Assembly: GCF_013466425.1 (NCBI RefSeq)
Contig: NZ_CP059165.1
Location: 310,001 to 374,000 of the forward strand
Length of the DNA: 64,000 bases
From: Mycobacterium vicinigordonae
Lineage (GTDB): Bacteria; Actinomycetota; Actinomycetes; Mycobacteriales; Mycobacteriaceae
Reading direction: 5' to 3'
This document shows, piece after piece, positions 1-10,182 of the stretch; within the stretch, counting starts at the first letter, position 1, and each line of letters opens with the position of its first letter. The notes beneath the pieces were generated by a model. It worked only from the letters and a program-made list of their open reading frames with translations, was not told where the DNA came from and made no database searches. The position numbers and the translations under genes were made by a program.

Positions 1-34
1 GATCGCCGACGACGACGCGTGGTTGAATTCGGCT

Positions 35-106
35 ATGGCGGAACCGGAATCCATGGCGGAACCGGAATCCATGGCGGAACCGGAATCTATGGCAGAACCG
101 GAGCGA
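35..106 (+). repeat. Four tandem 18-bp in-frame repeats, each beginning with ATG
   Basis: Units at 35-52, 53-70, 71-88 and 89-106. The first two are identical, the third differs by one base, and the fourth is degenerate at its end. Each encodes a MAEPES-type hexapeptide. The unit length is a multiple of three, so changes in copy number would preserve the reading frame. Confidence 0.9.
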
Positions 107-553
107 ATCGTCAGCGCAACCCGGGAGATCGCCACCGACGCGGAGCGGATCTTCGAACTCATCGCGGATCCGTCCCTGCAACCGAGCTGGGACGGCAACG
201 ACAACCTGGCCACCTCTGACCACGGACAGCGGGTGCACAACGTCGGTGACGTATTCGTCACAACACTCACCCTGGGTCAAGACCGCCACAACCACGTCGT
301 CGAATTCGTCGAGGGGCGCCGAATCGCCTGGCGCCCATCTGAACCCGGAAAAGAGCCGCCCGGGCATCTGTGGCGTTGGGAGCTGACGCCGATCAGCGCA
401 ACCCGCACCCGCGTCACCCACACCTACGACTGGTCCGCACTGACCGACGCCAACCGCCTGGCCCGGGCCCGCGCCACGACGGCCGATCGATTGCGCGCAT
501 CAATGGACCGCCTGGCGACGATCGCGGAAGCGACGCAGAACTCGACCGGGTGA
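35..553 (+). CDS. SRPBCC (polyketide cyclase/START-like) family protein with repeated N-terminus
   Basis: About 172 aa from the ATG at 35; a TTG at 23 is also in frame. After a repetitive acidic leader (MAEPES units, residues 1-24), the rest resembles the SRPBCC/polyketide-cyclase-2 fold: an opening strand with RIVSAT..., a 'DAERIFELIADPSLQPSWDG' type segment, and a C-terminal helix after a THTYDW stretch. Such proteins bind hydrophobic ligands in a helix-grip cavity; the ligand here is unknown. Each 18-bp repeat carries its own in-frame ATG (35, 53, 71, 89), so the true start cannot be fixed from sequence. The SDR gene follows 22 nt downstream and may be co-transcribed. Confidence 0.75.
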   Translation: MAEPESMAEPESMAEPESMAEPERIVSATREIATDAERIFELIADPSLQPSWDGNDNLATSDHGQRVHNVGDVFVTTLTLGQDRHNHVVEFVEGRRIAWRPSEPGKEPPGHLWRWELTPISATRTRVTHTYDWSALTDANRLARARATTADRLRASMDRLATIAEATQNSTG

Positions 554-575
554 ACCTGCGGGTACGGTCCTGCAT

Positions 576-1382
576 ATGGCGCTTCCAGCAACAGGACCCG
601 ACCGCACGGCCGTCGTCACCGGCGCATCGTCCGGCATCGGCGAACAGTTCGCCCGCATCCTCACCGAAATGGGCCACCAGGTGGTGTTGGTGGCTCGCAG
701 CGCCGACCGCCTCGCCCAGATCGCCGACCGGTTGGGCGCCAACGCGCACCCGCTGCCGGCAGACCTGTCCGACCGTGCCGCCCGCGCTGATCTCCCGGAC
801 CGGGTCGGCGAACTGGGCTTGACGCCCGACATTCTGATCAACAATGCCGGGCTATCCACACTCGGAGTGGTCGCGAAATCGGTTCCGGAGAAAGAACTCA
901 ACCTGGTTGAGGTGGACGTTGCCGCCGTGGTCGACCTCTGCAGCAGGTTCCTGCCCGGGATGGTCGCACGACGCCGGGGAGCCATCCTCAACGTGGCGTC
1001 GGTGGCGGGATTCGGGCCGCTGCCCGGACAGGCCGCCTACGGCGGGGCCAAGGCCTTCGTACTTTCCTACACCCACAGCCTGCGCGGCGAACTCAAAGGC
1101 ACCGGCGTTACCGCCACCACCCTGTGTCCAGGCCCGGTAGACACCGGATTCGGCGAGGCGGCCGGATTCGACAAAGAAGAAGCCGAAGCAGCGCTTCCGC
1201 GGGTGATGTGGAAGCCGGCGGACCAAGTGGCTCAGGCCGGAATCGACGGCCTGGCACGCGGGCGGGCGGTCGTTGTCCCGGGGCTGGTCAACCGGGTGTC
1301 GTCGGCGCTGTTCCGGGTTGCACCGCCGGAATGGATGCTGCCGTTGCTTACCCGCAGTCATCCCGCGATGAAAGACGCGTGA
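576..1382 (+). CDS. Short-chain dehydrogenase/reductase (SDR)
   Basis: 268 aa classical SDR. The cofactor motif TGASSGIG is at residues 15-22, NNAG is near residue 90, and the catalytic Tyr and Lys sit in a YGGAK motif. The C-terminal part (VVVPGLVNRVSSALFR) is typical of mycobacterial SDRs related to the mycolate-reductase (CmrA) subfamily, although it is not identical to CmrA and the substrate is unknown. It follows the SRPBCC gene closely on the same strand and converges with the DUF5134 gene, whose stop lies 3 nt away. Confidence 0.85.
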   Translation: MALPATGPDRTAVVTGASSGIGEQFARILTEMGHQVVLVARSADRLAQIADRLGANAHPLPADLSDRAARADLPDRVGELGLTPDILINNAGLSTLGVVAKSVPEKELNLVEVDVAAVVDLCSRFLPGMVARRRGAILNVASVAGFGPLPGQAAYGGAKAFVLSYTHSLRGELKGTGVTATTLCPGPVDTGFGEAAGFDKEEAEAALPRVMWKPADQVAQAGIDGLARGRAVVVPGLVNRVSSALFRVAPPEWMLPLLTRSHPAMKDA

Positions 1383-1385
1383 CGC

Positions 1386-1994
1386 CTAGTGTGTAAGGCC
1401 CATGTTGGTGAACATGATTGACATGCCCAGTGCCATTGTCGCCTGAGCCATGCAGAACAACCGCTCGCGCCGACCCTGGGTTCCGGGGTGTCGCCGCAGC
1501 GTGAGCAATCGATAGCCCCAGGCGAAGGTGGCCAGCGTGAATACGGTCGCCCAAACCCCATTGCCGATGTCGACCCAGCGCGGGCCGACCGCCGCCTCTC
1601 GCATCCCAGGCATGTCCATTCCCGGCATATCCGGCATGTCCTGGTGCTCTAACCCGGTCGGCTGGTTACTCATTACGTCGTACATCCAGGCCATCGCCAG
1701 CATCTTCACGACGTGGTACCCGCCCGCAAGACGTGCGGCCGCCGCTCGGGCGACGAAAACGGTCGTTGCCACAAACCAGACCGCAGCTGCCAGGAAGAAG
1801 ATTTCGGCCGCCGTCGCCGGTACTTGCAGGCCCTGTGGCCAGGCCATCACCGCCATCGCTATTGCGGTCGTGATGTGCAGACCGTGGCTGATTAGCGAGA
1901 CAACCGAACGTCGGTCGATGACCAGCGCCAAGCTCAGCGCACTGAGTAGGAACGTGCCTGTCACCACCAAACGCAACGGCAGGTCTTGGATCAT
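1386..1994 (-). CDS. DUF5134 multi-pass membrane protein with Met/His-rich loop
   Basis: 202 aa with about five hydrophobic segments. A soluble loop around residues 115-135 is rich in Met, His and Asp (repeated DMPGM units), the kind of ligand set used for Cu(I). It is divergent from the CopD-CtaG gene at 2053 and lies beside a CopZ-like chaperone and CtpB, so a role in copper handling is likely. This is inference from composition and neighbourhood; the family has no assigned biochemistry that I know of. Confidence 0.7.
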   Translation of the reverse strand: MIQDLPLRLVVTGTFLLSALSLALVIDRRSVVSLISHGLHITTAIAMAVMAWPQGLQVPATAAEIFFLAAAVWFVATTVFVARAAAARLAGGYHVVKMLAMAWMYDVMSNQPTGLEHQDMPDMPGMDMPGMREAAVGPRWVDIGNGVWATVFTLATFAWGYRLLTLRRHPGTQGRRERLFCMAQATMALGMSIMFTNMGLTH

Positions 1995-2052
1995 TCACCG
2001 AAGACTATGCGGTCCGACGGTTGGCTACGACGCGCGGTCGTAAGCTGCAAGG

Positions 2053-4047
2053 GTGCACCCCGACGAGACCAGCGCCATCGCGCCGCCACCTGAACAGGTG
2101 ACTCGACGGCACTGGGCGCGCATCGCGGTGCCGGCCGTCGGCTTTGCGGTCGTCGCGGTCGCCGTCGGGGCCTATGGGCTGATCTCCGGCCCACGTCGGT
2201 ACGCCGAAGCCGGCAACCCGTATCCCGGCAGATTCGTCAGTGCCGCAGCCCCGGTCGGCTACTTCGTCACATCGCTGCTGGGGGCGCTGTGCCTGGGTGC
2301 GCTGATCTTGGTGGTGACGACGTCACGACCGGAACCCGACGGTCTGCTCGACTCGAATTCATTCCGCATTCACCTTGTGGTAGAACGTGTTTCGTTGGTA
2401 TGGCCGCTTGCCGCCGGGGCGATGGCGGTGCTGCAGGCCGCACACGACACCGGGGTGGGGGCCGGTGCCTTGTTGGGCAGCGGTGCGCTCCTGGACGCGG
2501 TCACCGTTTCCGAGACGGCACGTGCGTGGGTCGTGGTGCTGATCTGCACCCTGCCGGTTGCGGTGACGCTGCGCTTCACCACCCGCTGGCTTCCGCACGT
2601 CGTGCTACTGGTTCCGACCGTGGTAGCCGTCGTGGCCCCGGCGGTGACGGGCAACGCTGGACAGGGTCCAGACCACGATTACGCGACCAGTGCGGCACTC
2701 GTGTTCGCGGTAGCACTGGCCACGTTGACGGGCCTGAAGTTGGTAACCGCGCTGACAGGAGCCTGCACCACCCGCCTGCTGGCGCTGCTGCAAGTCGGCG
2801 TCGGCGCGCTGACGGTGGGGTACGGGGCGCTGCTGCTCTACCTGCTGATCCCGGGCTGGTCGTTCGATTCGGACTTCGCTCGACTTGGGCTGCTCGCGGG
2901 CGCGCTGGTGACGGCGATGTGGCTGTCGGACTGCTGGCGGCTGGCCACCTCGCGCGGCTCGGGCGCGGTGCCGAACATGATGGGCGGACTGGCCATGATG
3001 GGCGGACTGGCCATGATGGGCGCGATGGGCGCGATCGCCGCCATGGCGACGCAGGTCGCCCCGCGGTTCCTGGAGCACCGCTACACCGGCTGGGATGTGT
3101 ACCTGGGTTATGAGCTGCCGCACCCGCCCACCATTGTCGGTGTGCTGACGCTTTGGCGTTTCGACAGCTTCGTCGGGGCACTCGGCGTTGTGCTGGCGAT
3201 CGGCTACACGGCGGGCTTTGTGCGGCTGCGGCGGCAGGGCAATCACTGGTCGGTAGGCCGCTTGGTGGCCTGGCTTGCCGGCTGTGCCTCGCTAGTGATC
3301 ACCACCAGCTCGGGTGTACGGGCTTACGGGTCGGCGATGTTTAGCATGCACATGGCCGAGCACATGATCCTGAACATGTTCATTCCGGTGCTGCTCGTGC
3401 TCGGCGGGCCGGTGACGCTGGCCCTGCGGGTGCTGCCCGCCGCCGGTGAGGGCAATCCGCCGGGGCCGCGGGAGTGGTTGACCTGGCTGCTGCACTCTCG
3501 GGTGACGAAGTTCCTCTCGCACCCCGTCGTGGCGTTCATACTCTTCGTCGGATCGCCCTACATCGTCTACTTCACGCCCTTGTTCGACACGTTCGTCCGC
3601 TACCACTGGGGCCACGAGTTCATGACGATCCACTTCCTGATCGTTGGGTATCTCTTCTACTGGGCGATCATCGGCATCGACCCGGGCCCGCGGCGGCTGC
3701 CTTACCCGGGACGGATCGGATTGTTGTTCGCGGTCATGCCTTTTCACGCGTTCTTCGGCGTAGCGCTGATGACGATGACCTCGCCGGTGGGCGCGACGTT
3801 CTACCGATCGGTCAATCTGCCGTGGCTGTCCAGCATCCTGGAAGACCAGCACCTCGGTGGTGGGATCGCTTGGACCCTAACGGAATTGCCGGTCATCATA
3901 GTAATCGTGGCACTGGTGACCCAATGGGCGCGTCAGGACCGCCGCACCGCTGCCCGCTCGGACCGGCACGCCGACAGCGACTACGCCGACGATGATCTCG
4001 ACGCGTACAACGCGATGCTGCGGGAGCTATCGCGGATGCGGCGCTGA
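2053..4047 (+). CDS. CopD/CtaG-type copper membrane protein (Rv0102-like)
   Basis: 664 aa from a GTG start, polytopic. The N-terminal half is a CopD-like copper resistance/transport domain. The C-terminal half (from about residue 350) is a caa3_CtaG domain with conserved membrane His and Met residues (segments containing [13 protein letters not shown] and [17 protein letters not shown]). CtaG-type proteins deliver copper to cytochrome oxidase and CopD proteins import copper. The fusion matches M. tuberculosis Rv0102 in length and position next to ctpB. A Met-rich tandem repeat lies in the middle (see repeat at 2977). It is convergent with the CopZ/CtpB genes. Confidence 0.85.
   Translation: MHPDETSAIAPPPEQVTRRHWARIAVPAVGFAVVAVAVGAYGLISGPRRYAEAGNPYPGRFVSAAAPVGYFVTSLLGALCLGALILVVTTSRPEPDGLLDSNSFRIHLVVERVSLVWPLAAGAMAVLQAAHDTGVGAGALLGSGALLDAVTVSETARAWVVVLICTLPVAVTLRFTTRWLPHVVLLVPTVVAVVAPAVTGNAGQGPDHDYATSAALVFAVALATLTGLKLVTALTGACTTRLLALLQVGVGALTVGYGALLLYLLIPGWSFDSDFARLGLLAGALVTAMWLSDCWRLATSRGSGAVPNMMGGLAMMGGLAMMGAMGAIAAMATQVAPRFLEHRYTGWDVYLGYELPHPPTIVGVLTLWRFDSFVGALGVVLAIGYTAGFVRLRRQGNHWSVGRLVAWLAGCASLVITTSSGVRAYGSAMFSMHMAEHMILNMFIPVLLVLGGPVTLALRVLPAAGEGNPPGPREWLTWLLHSRVTKFLSHPVVAFILFVGSPYIVYFTPLFDTFVRYHWGHEFMTIHFLIVGYLFYWAIIGIDPGPRRLPYPGRIGLLFAVMPFHAFFGVALMTMTSPVGATFYRSVNLPWLSSILEDQHLGGGIAWTLTELPVIIVIVALVTQWARQDRRTAARSDRHADSDYADDDLDAYNAMLRELSRMRR
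2977..3030 (+). repeat. 18-bp tandem repeat encoding Met-Met-Gly-rich segment
   Basis: Two exact 18-bp units (2977-2994 and 2995-3012) followed by a partial third, encoding MMGGLA units and then MMGAMGA. It lies between the CopD and CtaG halves of the membrane protein and adds at least seven methionines, possible Cu(I) ligands. Confidence 0.85.
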
Positions 4048-4059
4048 TGGGTTTGCCCG

Positions 4060-4278
4060 TCAGCCCACGACCGTGAAATTCCCTTCGCCATTCAAGGCCG
4101 CCTGAACTTGCTCGCGGGTGAGTTCAACGTTAGTCGAAATCCGCACGATAGAACTGCCTTTGGTGTCCAGGTCGATGCTGACGCCGGTCACCGGCTTCAG
4201 TTCGTTCAGCGCGGTCGTGATGGTGTCGACGCACCCTCCGCAGTGCAGTCCGTCCACGAAAAACGTCTGTTCGGCCAT
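4060..4278 (-). CDS. CopZ-like heavy-metal-associated (HMA) copper chaperone
   Basis: 72 aa single HMA domain with the metal-binding motif GLHCGGC at residues 10-16 (Cys13 and Cys16). It is predicted to carry Cu(I) in the cytoplasm and hand it to the P-type ATPase CtpB encoded 21 nt upstream on the same strand. It is convergent with the CopD-CtaG gene. Confidence 0.88.
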   Translation of the reverse strand: MAEQTFFVDGLHCGGCVDTITTALNELKPVTGVSIDLDTKGSSIVRISTNVELTREQVQAALNGEGNFTVVG

Positions 4279-4299
4279 GGCTTGCAGCTTACCGGGAGC

Positions 4300-6534
4300 T
4301 TATCGGGCCCCGAAATTGCGCAGCCGCAGGCTGTTCGATACCACGAAGAACGAAGAGAACGCCATGGCAGCGCCGGCGATCAACGGATTGAGCAGTCCAG
4401 CGGCGGCGATCGGGATGGCGGCGACGTTATATCCGAACGCCCACAGCATGTTTACCCGGATGGTCCGCATGGTCGCGCGCGCCAGATCCAGCGCCTGTGG
4501 AACGATGGCCAGGTCGTCGCGCACCAGGATGACATCGGCTGCGCCGATCGCCACGTCGGTGCCACGGCCGATCGCCAATCCCAGGTCGGCGCAAGCCAAA
4601 GCGGGACCATCGTTGATGCCGTCGCCCACCATCGCGACTACCCGACCCGCGGTGCGCAGACGTTGAATCTCAGCCACTTTGCCCTCGGGCAGCACCTCTG
4701 CGATCGCGCTTTCGATACCCACTCGGGCGGCCACCGCATCGGCGGCAGACTGGTTATCACCGGTGAGGAGGATGGTTCGCAGCCCGCGCTGGTGCAGTGC
4801 TGCGATCGCGTCGGCCGCGGTGTCCTTAACGGTATCGGAGATGGCGACCGCGGCGCACGGCATGCCATCGACCGATACGAAAACGACTGTCTCACCGCGT
4901 GATTCACCATCGCGGCGGGCGGCGTCCAGAATCGCGTCGCAGGCTGCGGCGCGAGTGACCCAGGATGGCTTGCCGACCTCGACGCGGTGCTCGCCGACGA
5001 CGCCCGACGCCCCGCACCCGGGCACCGCGGCGAAGTCGCTAACCGATGCGGGATCCGGTGCGGCTGCGGCGATTGCGGCCGCCACGGCATGCTCGGAGGC
5101 GGCTTCGACCGCGGCCGCCAACGCGAGCGTCGACTCGGCTGTATAGCCGGGAAGCACCGTCACACGGGTTACGCTCAGCGCTCCGACTGTCAGCGTGCCC
5201 GTCTTGTCGAACACCACGGTGTCGATGCCGCGGATGGTCTCCAGGGCCCGGTAGCCCTTGATGAAGATGCCCAATTGCGCGCCCCGCCCGGAAGCGACCA
5301 TCATCGCGGTCGGGGTCGCCAAACCGAGGGCGCATGGGCAGGCGATCACCAGCACACCGAGTACTACCGAGAAAGCGCGTTCCGCCCCGGCGCCGCCGAG
5401 AAGCCAGGCCGCGCCGGCGAGTAGGGCGACCGCGAACACCGCCGGCACGAATACTGCCGCGATGCGATCGGCGAGGCGCTGCGCGCGCGCCTTCTGCCCC
5501 TGCGCCTCCTCCACCAGCCGGACCATGGCCGCGAATTGGGTGTCGGCGCCCACCGCGGTGGCTTTGACAGTTAACCGGCCGTCCAGCACGGTGGTGCCGC
5601 CGAGCACCGACGCGTTTGGGTGTACGCGCACCGGCTTGGCTTCTCCGGTCATGGCGCTGGTGTCGACGGCTGCGGATCCGTCAAGGACGACACCGTCCGC
5701 GGCGATCGTCTCGCCGGGTCTGGTCACGAAGCGCTGCCGCTTCTTGAGCTCGCCGGCCGGGATAACCAGCTCCGCACCGTCGTCCAGCAGCACCGTCACA
5801 CTCTTGGCGCCCAGCTCCGCCAGTGCGCGCAGCGCGCCGCCAGCCTTGGACTTGGCGCGCGCTTCGAAGTAGCGGCCCGCCAGCACGAAGACCGTAACCC
5901 CGGCGGCGACCTCGAGATAGATCGCGTCGCTGTGCAGGATGGCCTGCCAGATGCCATGGGTTTGCCGGGGTGGGCGCGCGACCAGGACGGTGGACAGCGA
6001 CCAGACGGTGGCCGCGACGATACCGACCGAGATCAACGTCTCCATGGACGCGGTCCGGTGTCGCACGTTGCGCAGCGCGACCGAATGGAAGGGCCAGGCC
6101 GCCCACGTCACGATCGGCGCGGCCAGGGCGATCAACGCATAGCCCCAACCGTCGAATCGGGTGCTGGGCACCATCGCGAACATCGTGGACAAGTCGGCGA
6201 GTGGCACGAACAGCACCGCGGCAACCAGCAATCGTCGTAGCAGGCTGCGGGCATGATCAGCGTCGGGGTCGGCGGGACTAGCCACTGACTCCACGTGCGG
6301 AGACGCCCGGTAGCCGGCCTTCGCCACAATCTGACACAGGTCTTCGGCCGCCAGGTCGATGGTGTCGATGGTCGCCACCCGGGTGGCGTAATTAACTGAC
6401 GCTCGCACCCCGCTGACCTTGTTCAGCTTTGTCTCGACCCGCGCGGCGCACGCCGCGCAGGTCATGCCGGAAACGTCGAGCCGGACCCGCCGCACGGAGG
6501 TGAGGTCGGAGTCGTCCACGACGGGAGTCGCCAC
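4300..6534 (-). CDS. ctpB: Copper-transporting P1B-type ATPase CtpB
   Basis: 744 aa. N-terminal HMA domain with MTCAAC (Cys26, Cys29), transmembrane helices, a TGE actuator motif ([11 protein letters not shown]), the intramembrane CPC motif ([11 protein letters not shown]) diagnostic of Cu(I)/Ag(I) ATPases, phosphorylation motif DKTGTLT, a nucleotide-binding HAV-type motif and a GDGIND hinge. Length and neighbours match M. tuberculosis CtpB (Rv0103c, 752 aa). It likely moves Cu(I) across the plasma membrane together with the downstream CopZ-like chaperone. Confidence 0.93.
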   Translation of the reverse strand: MATPVVDDSDLTSVRRVRLDVSGMTCAACAARVETKLNKVSGVRASVNYATRVATIDTIDLAAEDLCQIVAKAGYRASPHVESVASPADPDADHARSLLRRLLVAAVLFVPLADLSTMFAMVPSTRFDGWGYALIALAAPIVTWAAWPFHSVALRNVRHRTASMETLISVGIVAATVWSLSTVLVARPPRQTHGIWQAILHSDAIYLEVAAGVTVFVLAGRYFEARAKSKAGGALRALAELGAKSVTVLLDDGAELVIPAGELKKRQRFVTRPGETIAADGVVLDGSAAVDTSAMTGEAKPVRVHPNASVLGGTTVLDGRLTVKATAVGADTQFAAMVRLVEEAQGQKARAQRLADRIAAVFVPAVFAVALLAGAAWLLGGAGAERAFSVVLGVLVIACPCALGLATPTAMMVASGRGAQLGIFIKGYRALETIRGIDTVVFDKTGTLTVGALSVTRVTVLPGYTAESTLALAAAVEAASEHAVAAAIAAAAPDPASVSDFAAVPGCGASGVVGEHRVEVGKPSWVTRAAACDAILDAARRDGESRGETVVFVSVDGMPCAAVAISDTVKDTAADAIAALHQRGLRTILLTGDNQSAADAVAARVGIESAIAEVLPEGKVAEIQRLRTAGRVVAMVGDGINDGPALACADLGLAIGRGTDVAIGAADVILVRDDLAIVPQALDLARATMRTIRVNMLWAFGYNVAAIPIAAAGLLNPLIAGAAMAFSSFFVVSNSLRLRNFGAR

Positions 6535-6633
6535 AATCCTCCTCAGCTCTCCTCGGCTATCAGGGCAAATGAGTCAATCAAGCCTACAAGCGCCCACCGA
6601 CGGGCTCGGCGAATGCCTAACAGGGAAAGGCGC

Positions 6634-8022
6634 TTAGGATCGGGCCGCCACGCGCTCACAGATCAGGGCGCACAACCGCCACTGGCCGGGCACACCCTTG
6701 AGTTCCCGCTCGCCGCGGTCGGTGAACCGGTGTCGCGACCCGGTGACAATGTCGCGCACGGTGGAAGAGACCAAGATCTCGCCCGGTCCGGCCAGCGCCG
6801 CGACGCGCGCGGCGATATGCACGGCCATGCCTGCCACGTCACTTTTCGCGCCGCTTGTCGTGGCACCGCGCACCTCCACCTCGCCTGCGTGGATGCCGAC
6901 CCTGATCTCGACACCCAGGACACGCACGGCGTCGACGAGCTCGTCGCAGCACGCCAGCGCGGCACTGGGACTGCTGAAGGTCGCCACGAATCCGTCCCCG
7001 GCCGTGTTGACCTCGCGGCCGCCGAACCGTTGGATCTCGTGCCGCACGACGGTGTCGTGGTTGTCCAGCAGGTCCCGCCACCTGTTGTCGCCGAGCTGCG
7101 CTGCGCGCTCCGTGGATCCGACGATGTCGGTGAACACGATCGTCGTCAAGACCCGCTCGGCGTCCCCGCCGCCGCGCACGCCGGTGACGAACTCCTCGAT
7201 CTCGTCGAGCATCGGCGCGGTGTCGCCGACCCAGTACAGGGCGTCGTCGCCGGGCAGTTCAACCAGGCGTGCGCCGACGATGTGTTCGGCCAGATAGTGT
7301 CCGTGCTCGATCGGGCTGAACTTGCGGTTGTCCCGGAACAGGATCAACGTCGGCGCAGTGATGCGGGACAGGGTGTCGCGCACGTCGGAACGCCTGATCG
7401 CCAGAATGATTGCGCGGGCCATGCTGGGGGACGCGGCCCGATTACCCGCCATGTCCCACCAGGCGCGGAATGCGAGGTCCCCGGCGACGCTGGGAGCGAT
7501 GATGCTCAGCATGTCGAAGCCTTGCTCCACGGCATCGGGTTCGATGGCGACCGTGGTGTAGGGATCGGTGTCGCCGATCTCGGCGCCGATCGGATAGTCG
7601 GGCGCCAGCAGAGTGCGCGCCGCTCCGTTGATGCTCACCAGGCTGCTCACCCGCTCGGGATAGTCGGCCGCCAGTACCAGGCCGGTCATCGTGGTGAAAC
7701 TGGGGGCCAGGATCGTCGCCCGCTCGCAGCCGACCGCATTCATCACCGCGATCGCATCCTTGGCCCAGAATTTCGGCCCGATCATGTCGGCCGAGGACAC
7801 CCGCGAAGACAACCCGATGCCGCGCTGGTCGTAGCGGATCACCCGGGCGAACGACGCCAACCTGCGGTGGAAGCGGTACATGGAGGGCTCGGAGTCGACA
7901 GTGTCGATCGGTATGGACGGACCCGGCAGCACCAGCAGGTCGGTTGGACCGTCACCGAATACCTGGTAGGCGATGTCGACGTCACCGCAGCTGGCGTAGC
8001 GAGTTCGTGGGACTTGCGCCAC
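6634..8022 (-). CDS. lipJ: LipJ-like alpha/beta hydrolase fused to class III adenylate cyclase
   Basis: 462 aa, the same length I recall for M. tuberculosis LipJ (Rv1900c). The N-terminal 280 residues form an alpha/beta-hydrolase-like domain. The C-terminal part is a class III nucleotide cyclase ([20 protein letters not shown] with metal-binding aspartates, then [11 protein letters not shown] and GIHAGEVEV). It is predicted to make cAMP (Rv1900c can also use GTP weakly). The TetR gene lies 2 nt upstream, so both are probably one transcript. In M. tuberculosis lipJ sits elsewhere, so this locus differs in arrangement. Confidence 0.88.
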   Translation of the reverse strand: MAQVPRTRYASCGDVDIAYQVFGDGPTDLLVLPGPSIPIDTVDSEPSMYRFHRRLASFARVIRYDQRGIGLSSRVSSADMIGPKFWAKDAIAVMNAVGCERATILAPSFTTMTGLVLAADYPERVSSLVSINGAARTLLAPDYPIGAEIGDTDPYTTVAIEPDAVEQGFDMLSIIAPSVAGDLAFRAWWDMAGNRAASPSMARAIILAIRRSDVRDTLSRITAPTLILFRDNRKFSPIEHGHYLAEHIVGARLVELPGDDALYWVGDTAPMLDEIEEFVTGVRGGGDAERVLTTIVFTDIVGSTERAAQLGDNRWRDLLDNHDTVVRHEIQRFGGREVNTAGDGFVATFSSPSAALACCDELVDAVRVLGVEIRVGIHAGEVEVRGATTSGAKSDVAGMAVHIAARVAALAGPGEILVSSTVRDIVTGSRHRFTDRGERELKGVPGQWRLCALICERVAARS

Positions 8023-8024
8023 GC

Positions 8025-8639
8025 TTACAGGCTAATGATTGGCACCAGATATCGCGCCGCGTAATTGCGGACCGCCTGCTGATCGGACGTATCCAGGCGG
8101 TCAGTGGGGAACATGATTATCCCCGCCGCCACGCGCAGCAGGATGTCGGCGATATTGGCCAGGTCGTCGTCGGCCAGCTCGGCGCCGCAGCGCCGCAGCG
8201 TGTGGGCGATCCCGTCGGCGAACCGGTTGATTGGAAATGCCTTCGACCGCGAAAACATGCCGAACAATTCGGGTTCGCTCTCGGCGATGCGCGAATACAA
8301 TGGCGAGTCCTGCACCAGTCGCACGCCGAGCGTGAACGCCTCGATCACTGCCTGCTGAGGATTTCGTCCGGTGGTGGCGTGGTCCAGCGTCGCGAAGAAC
8401 GCCTCTCCCTCGCGGCGCATGACCGCCTCGAACAGGTCGTCCTTGGTGGGGAAGCGCCGGTAGATGGTGCTGCGGCTAACGCCGGCCCGCACGGCAACGT
8501 CTTCGATATTGGCTCGTCGCACCCCGTAGGTCTCGAAGACCGAACGCGCGGTGTCCAGGATGGCGTGCTCAATATCGCCGGGCGCGGCACCGGGTACCAC
8601 CGGCGTCGCTTTCGGCCGGGTCTTGGACATGCCTGCCAT
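8025..8639 (-). CDS. TetR family transcriptional regulator
   Basis: 204 aa. The N-terminal helix-turn-helix ([33 protein letters not shown]) is a clear TetR_N domain, and the C-terminal ligand domain is variable. It is divergent from the MpaB-family oxygenase gene and immediately upstream of lipJ. The perfect inverted repeat at 8703-8726 in the shared promoter region is the obvious candidate operator. Confidence 0.88.
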   Translation of the reverse strand: MAGMSKTRPKATPVVPGAAPGDIEHAILDTARSVFETYGVRRANIEDVAVRAGVSRSTIYRRFPTKDDLFEAVMRREGEAFFATLDHATTGRNPQQAVIEAFTLGVRLVQDSPLYSRIAESEPELFGMFSRSKAFPINRFADGIAHTLRRCGAELADDDLANIADILLRVAAGIIMFPTDRLDTSDQQAVRNYAARYLVPIISL

Positions 8640-8702
8640 TGTCGTCCGCCTGTTTGTGCGACGTTCCCCCCGGTAAAACCTAGCGTGTCGGATGGTATGT
8701 TT

Positions 8703-8726
8703 GAAACAAAGGTACGAGTTTGTTTC
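8703..8726. promoter_or_regulatory. Palindromic operator, probable TetR site
   Basis: Perfect inverted repeat GAAACAAA (8703-8710) and TTTGTTTC (8719-8726) with an 8-nt spacer. It lies between the divergent TetR gene and the MpaB-family gene, a layout typical of TetR autoregulation plus control of the neighbour. Confidence 0.65.
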
Positions 8727-8767
8727 TCTGATTCAGATTTGTGCGCCCGTGCCCGAGGGGATTACTG

Positions 8768-9685
8768 ATGACTGCTGAGCTTGGCTTCGAGACCGGTATC
8801 CGCGAAGCCGTGCCCATGCTGGTCGACGAAATCGCAGACGCGGCGCCGGTGCTGGGACCCGATTCGCTGATCTGGAAGTTCTACGGCGACTATCGCACTC
8901 AGCTCTTCGGTTTCCAGCGGGTCGCCGGTACCGAGAACTGCATCGAACAACTCGGGCAGGGGGTGCTGGACCACTCGGTGATCTTCAGCGACACCCTCGG
9001 CAGGGCCAAACGCACCGCACCGCCCCTGATGAAGACCGTCTACTCCGAGGACCCACACAAGTGGGGCCGCACGGTGCGGAATTTCCACAAGCCGATCAAG
9101 GGGACCATCAGTGACGGATCGCGCTACCACGCGCTCAATCCGGAATTGTTCTACTGGGCGCACGCCACCTTCGTGGATCAGGTTCTCTACACGGCAGACA
9201 TGTTCATTCGCCGGCTGTCGCACGCGGAGAAGGAGCAGATCTTCGCCGAGAGCAAGGTCTGGTACCGCCTTTACGGCGTCAGCGACCGGGGCCAACCGCA
9301 GACCTACGACGAATTCGTCTCCTATTGGGACGGCATGCTCGACCGTTTCGTGCCCCACAAGACCGTGCTTTATGGCACCGGCTACCTACGGAAAGGCATT
9401 CCCGGCCCGCGCCGCATCCCCCGTCCGATATGGAGAGTGCTGTCCGCGCCGCTGAACTCCTACGCGCGTCTGGTGATCGTGGGGACTTGCCCGCCGCAGA
9501 TGCGCGAGGTGTGCGAACTGCAGTGGAATGCCAAGAAGGAGAAGCGTTTCCAACGATTCGCCGCGGTGATGCGGGCACTGAATCCGCTGATCAACCGATT
9601 GCCGCTGCGCGTGGTCTATGCCAGCTGGGCGGCCGATGCCTGGGAACGCACGGGCATTGATCCGCGCAAGATCAACAACAGCTGA
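8768..9685 (+). CDS. MpaB/Lcp-like oxygenase (DUF2236) family protein
   Basis: 305 aa from the ATG at 8768; a GAGGGG Shine-Dalgarno ends 7 nt before it, favouring this start over the GTG at 8741. The sequence resembles the DUF2236/MpaB family (heme-type oxygenases related to latex-clearing protein and mycophenolate-pathway MpaB), with 'GRTVRNFH', 'YFWAHATFVDQVLY'-like and His-rich helices. The substrate is unknown. Divergence from a TetR gene and a shared operator suggest ligand-induced expression. Confidence 0.78.
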   Translation: MTAELGFETGIREAVPMLVDEIADAAPVLGPDSLIWKFYGDYRTQLFGFQRVAGTENCIEQLGQGVLDHSVIFSDTLGRAKRTAPPLMKTVYSEDPHKWGRTVRNFHKPIKGTISDGSRYHALNPELFYWAHATFVDQVLYTADMFIRRLSHAEKEQIFAESKVWYRLYGVSDRGQPQTYDEFVSYWDGMLDRFVPHKTVLYGTGYLRKGIPGPRRIPRPIWRVLSAPLNSYARLVIVGTCPPQMREVCELQWNAKKEKRFQRFAAVMRALNPLINRLPLRVVYASWAADAWERTGIDPRKINNS

Positions 9686-9750
9686 GCGCGGCCCGAACAA
9701 CTGAAAGCGCGGTGGCGCACCGATCGGACCGGCACCCAGTGGGCCGGCCG

Positions 9751-10017
9751 CTAGGGAGCGGAAACGTATGGCAGCAAAGCCATCTCGCGGGCGTTTTTGA
9801 TGGCGGTCGCGACCTGTCGTTGCTGCTGGACGGTCAGCCCGGTGACGCGACGGGAGCGGATCTTTCCGCGTTCGGACACGAACAACCGCAATGTCTTGGT
9901 GTCCTTATAGTCGACGGCGGCGAGACCGAGACTCCTCAGGACGTTTCTCTTCGGTGCCGCCGGTTTGACGGTGCTGTGCGCTGGGCGTTTCGGTCGTTGG
10001 GTCGATTTCTTGGCCAT
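9751..10017 (-). CDS. rpsR2: 30S ribosomal protein S18, zinc-independent paralogue
   Basis: 88 aa S18 ([35 protein letters not shown] core) without cysteine pairs, so a 'C-minus' paralogue of the type that replaces zinc-binding S18 during zinc starvation. It is last in the rpmB-rpmG-rpsR2 operon: its ATG directly follows the rpmG stop codon. In M. tuberculosis this gene belongs to the Zur-controlled Rv2055c-Rv2058c operon, not to this locus. Confidence 0.92.
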   Translation of the reverse strand: MAKKSTQRPKRPAHSTVKPAAPKRNVLRSLGLAAVDYKDTKTLRLFVSERGKIRSRRVTGLTVQQQRQVATAIKNAREMALLPYVSAP

Positions 10018-10182
10018 TTAGCGCTCCTCGCGAAACTCGACGTGTCGGCGCAGCACGGGGTCGTACTTTTTCAACACGAGGCGATCGGGATCGTTTCGGC
10101 GGTTCTTGCGGGTGACGTAGGTGTAGCCGGTTCCCGCGGTCGAGCGTAGCTTCACTATCGGACGAATCTCGTTGCGCGCCAT
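10018..10182 (-). CDS. rpmG: 50S ribosomal protein L33, zinc-independent paralogue
   Basis: 54 aa, starting [17 protein letters not shown] and ending VEFREER. This is the L33 fold without CxxC zinc knuckles (no Cys at all). Its start overlaps the rpmB stop by one base (TGATG) and its stop abuts the rpsR2 start, so the three genes are translationally coupled. As a C-minus paralogue it should serve ribosome remodelling in low zinc. Confidence 0.93.
   Translation of the reverse strand: MARNEIRPIVKLRSTAGTGYTYVTRKNRRNDPDRLVLKKYDPVLRRHVEFREER

Noticed and set aside
2977..3030. Possible CRISPR-like repeat
   Set aside because: Adjacent 18-bp units without spacers, in frame in a membrane protein gene: a coding tandem repeat, not CRISPR.
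6613..8064. 483-codon open frame on the plus strand
   Set aside because: It lies antisense to lipJ, which has clear cyclase and hydrolase motifs; the frame is a high-G+C shadow with no domain-like sequence.
9729..9747. Hairpin between the MpaB gene and rpsR2 as a terminator
   Set aside because: Stem CCGG/CCGG plus CCC/GGG with a bulge is short and has no U-tract; too weak to list.
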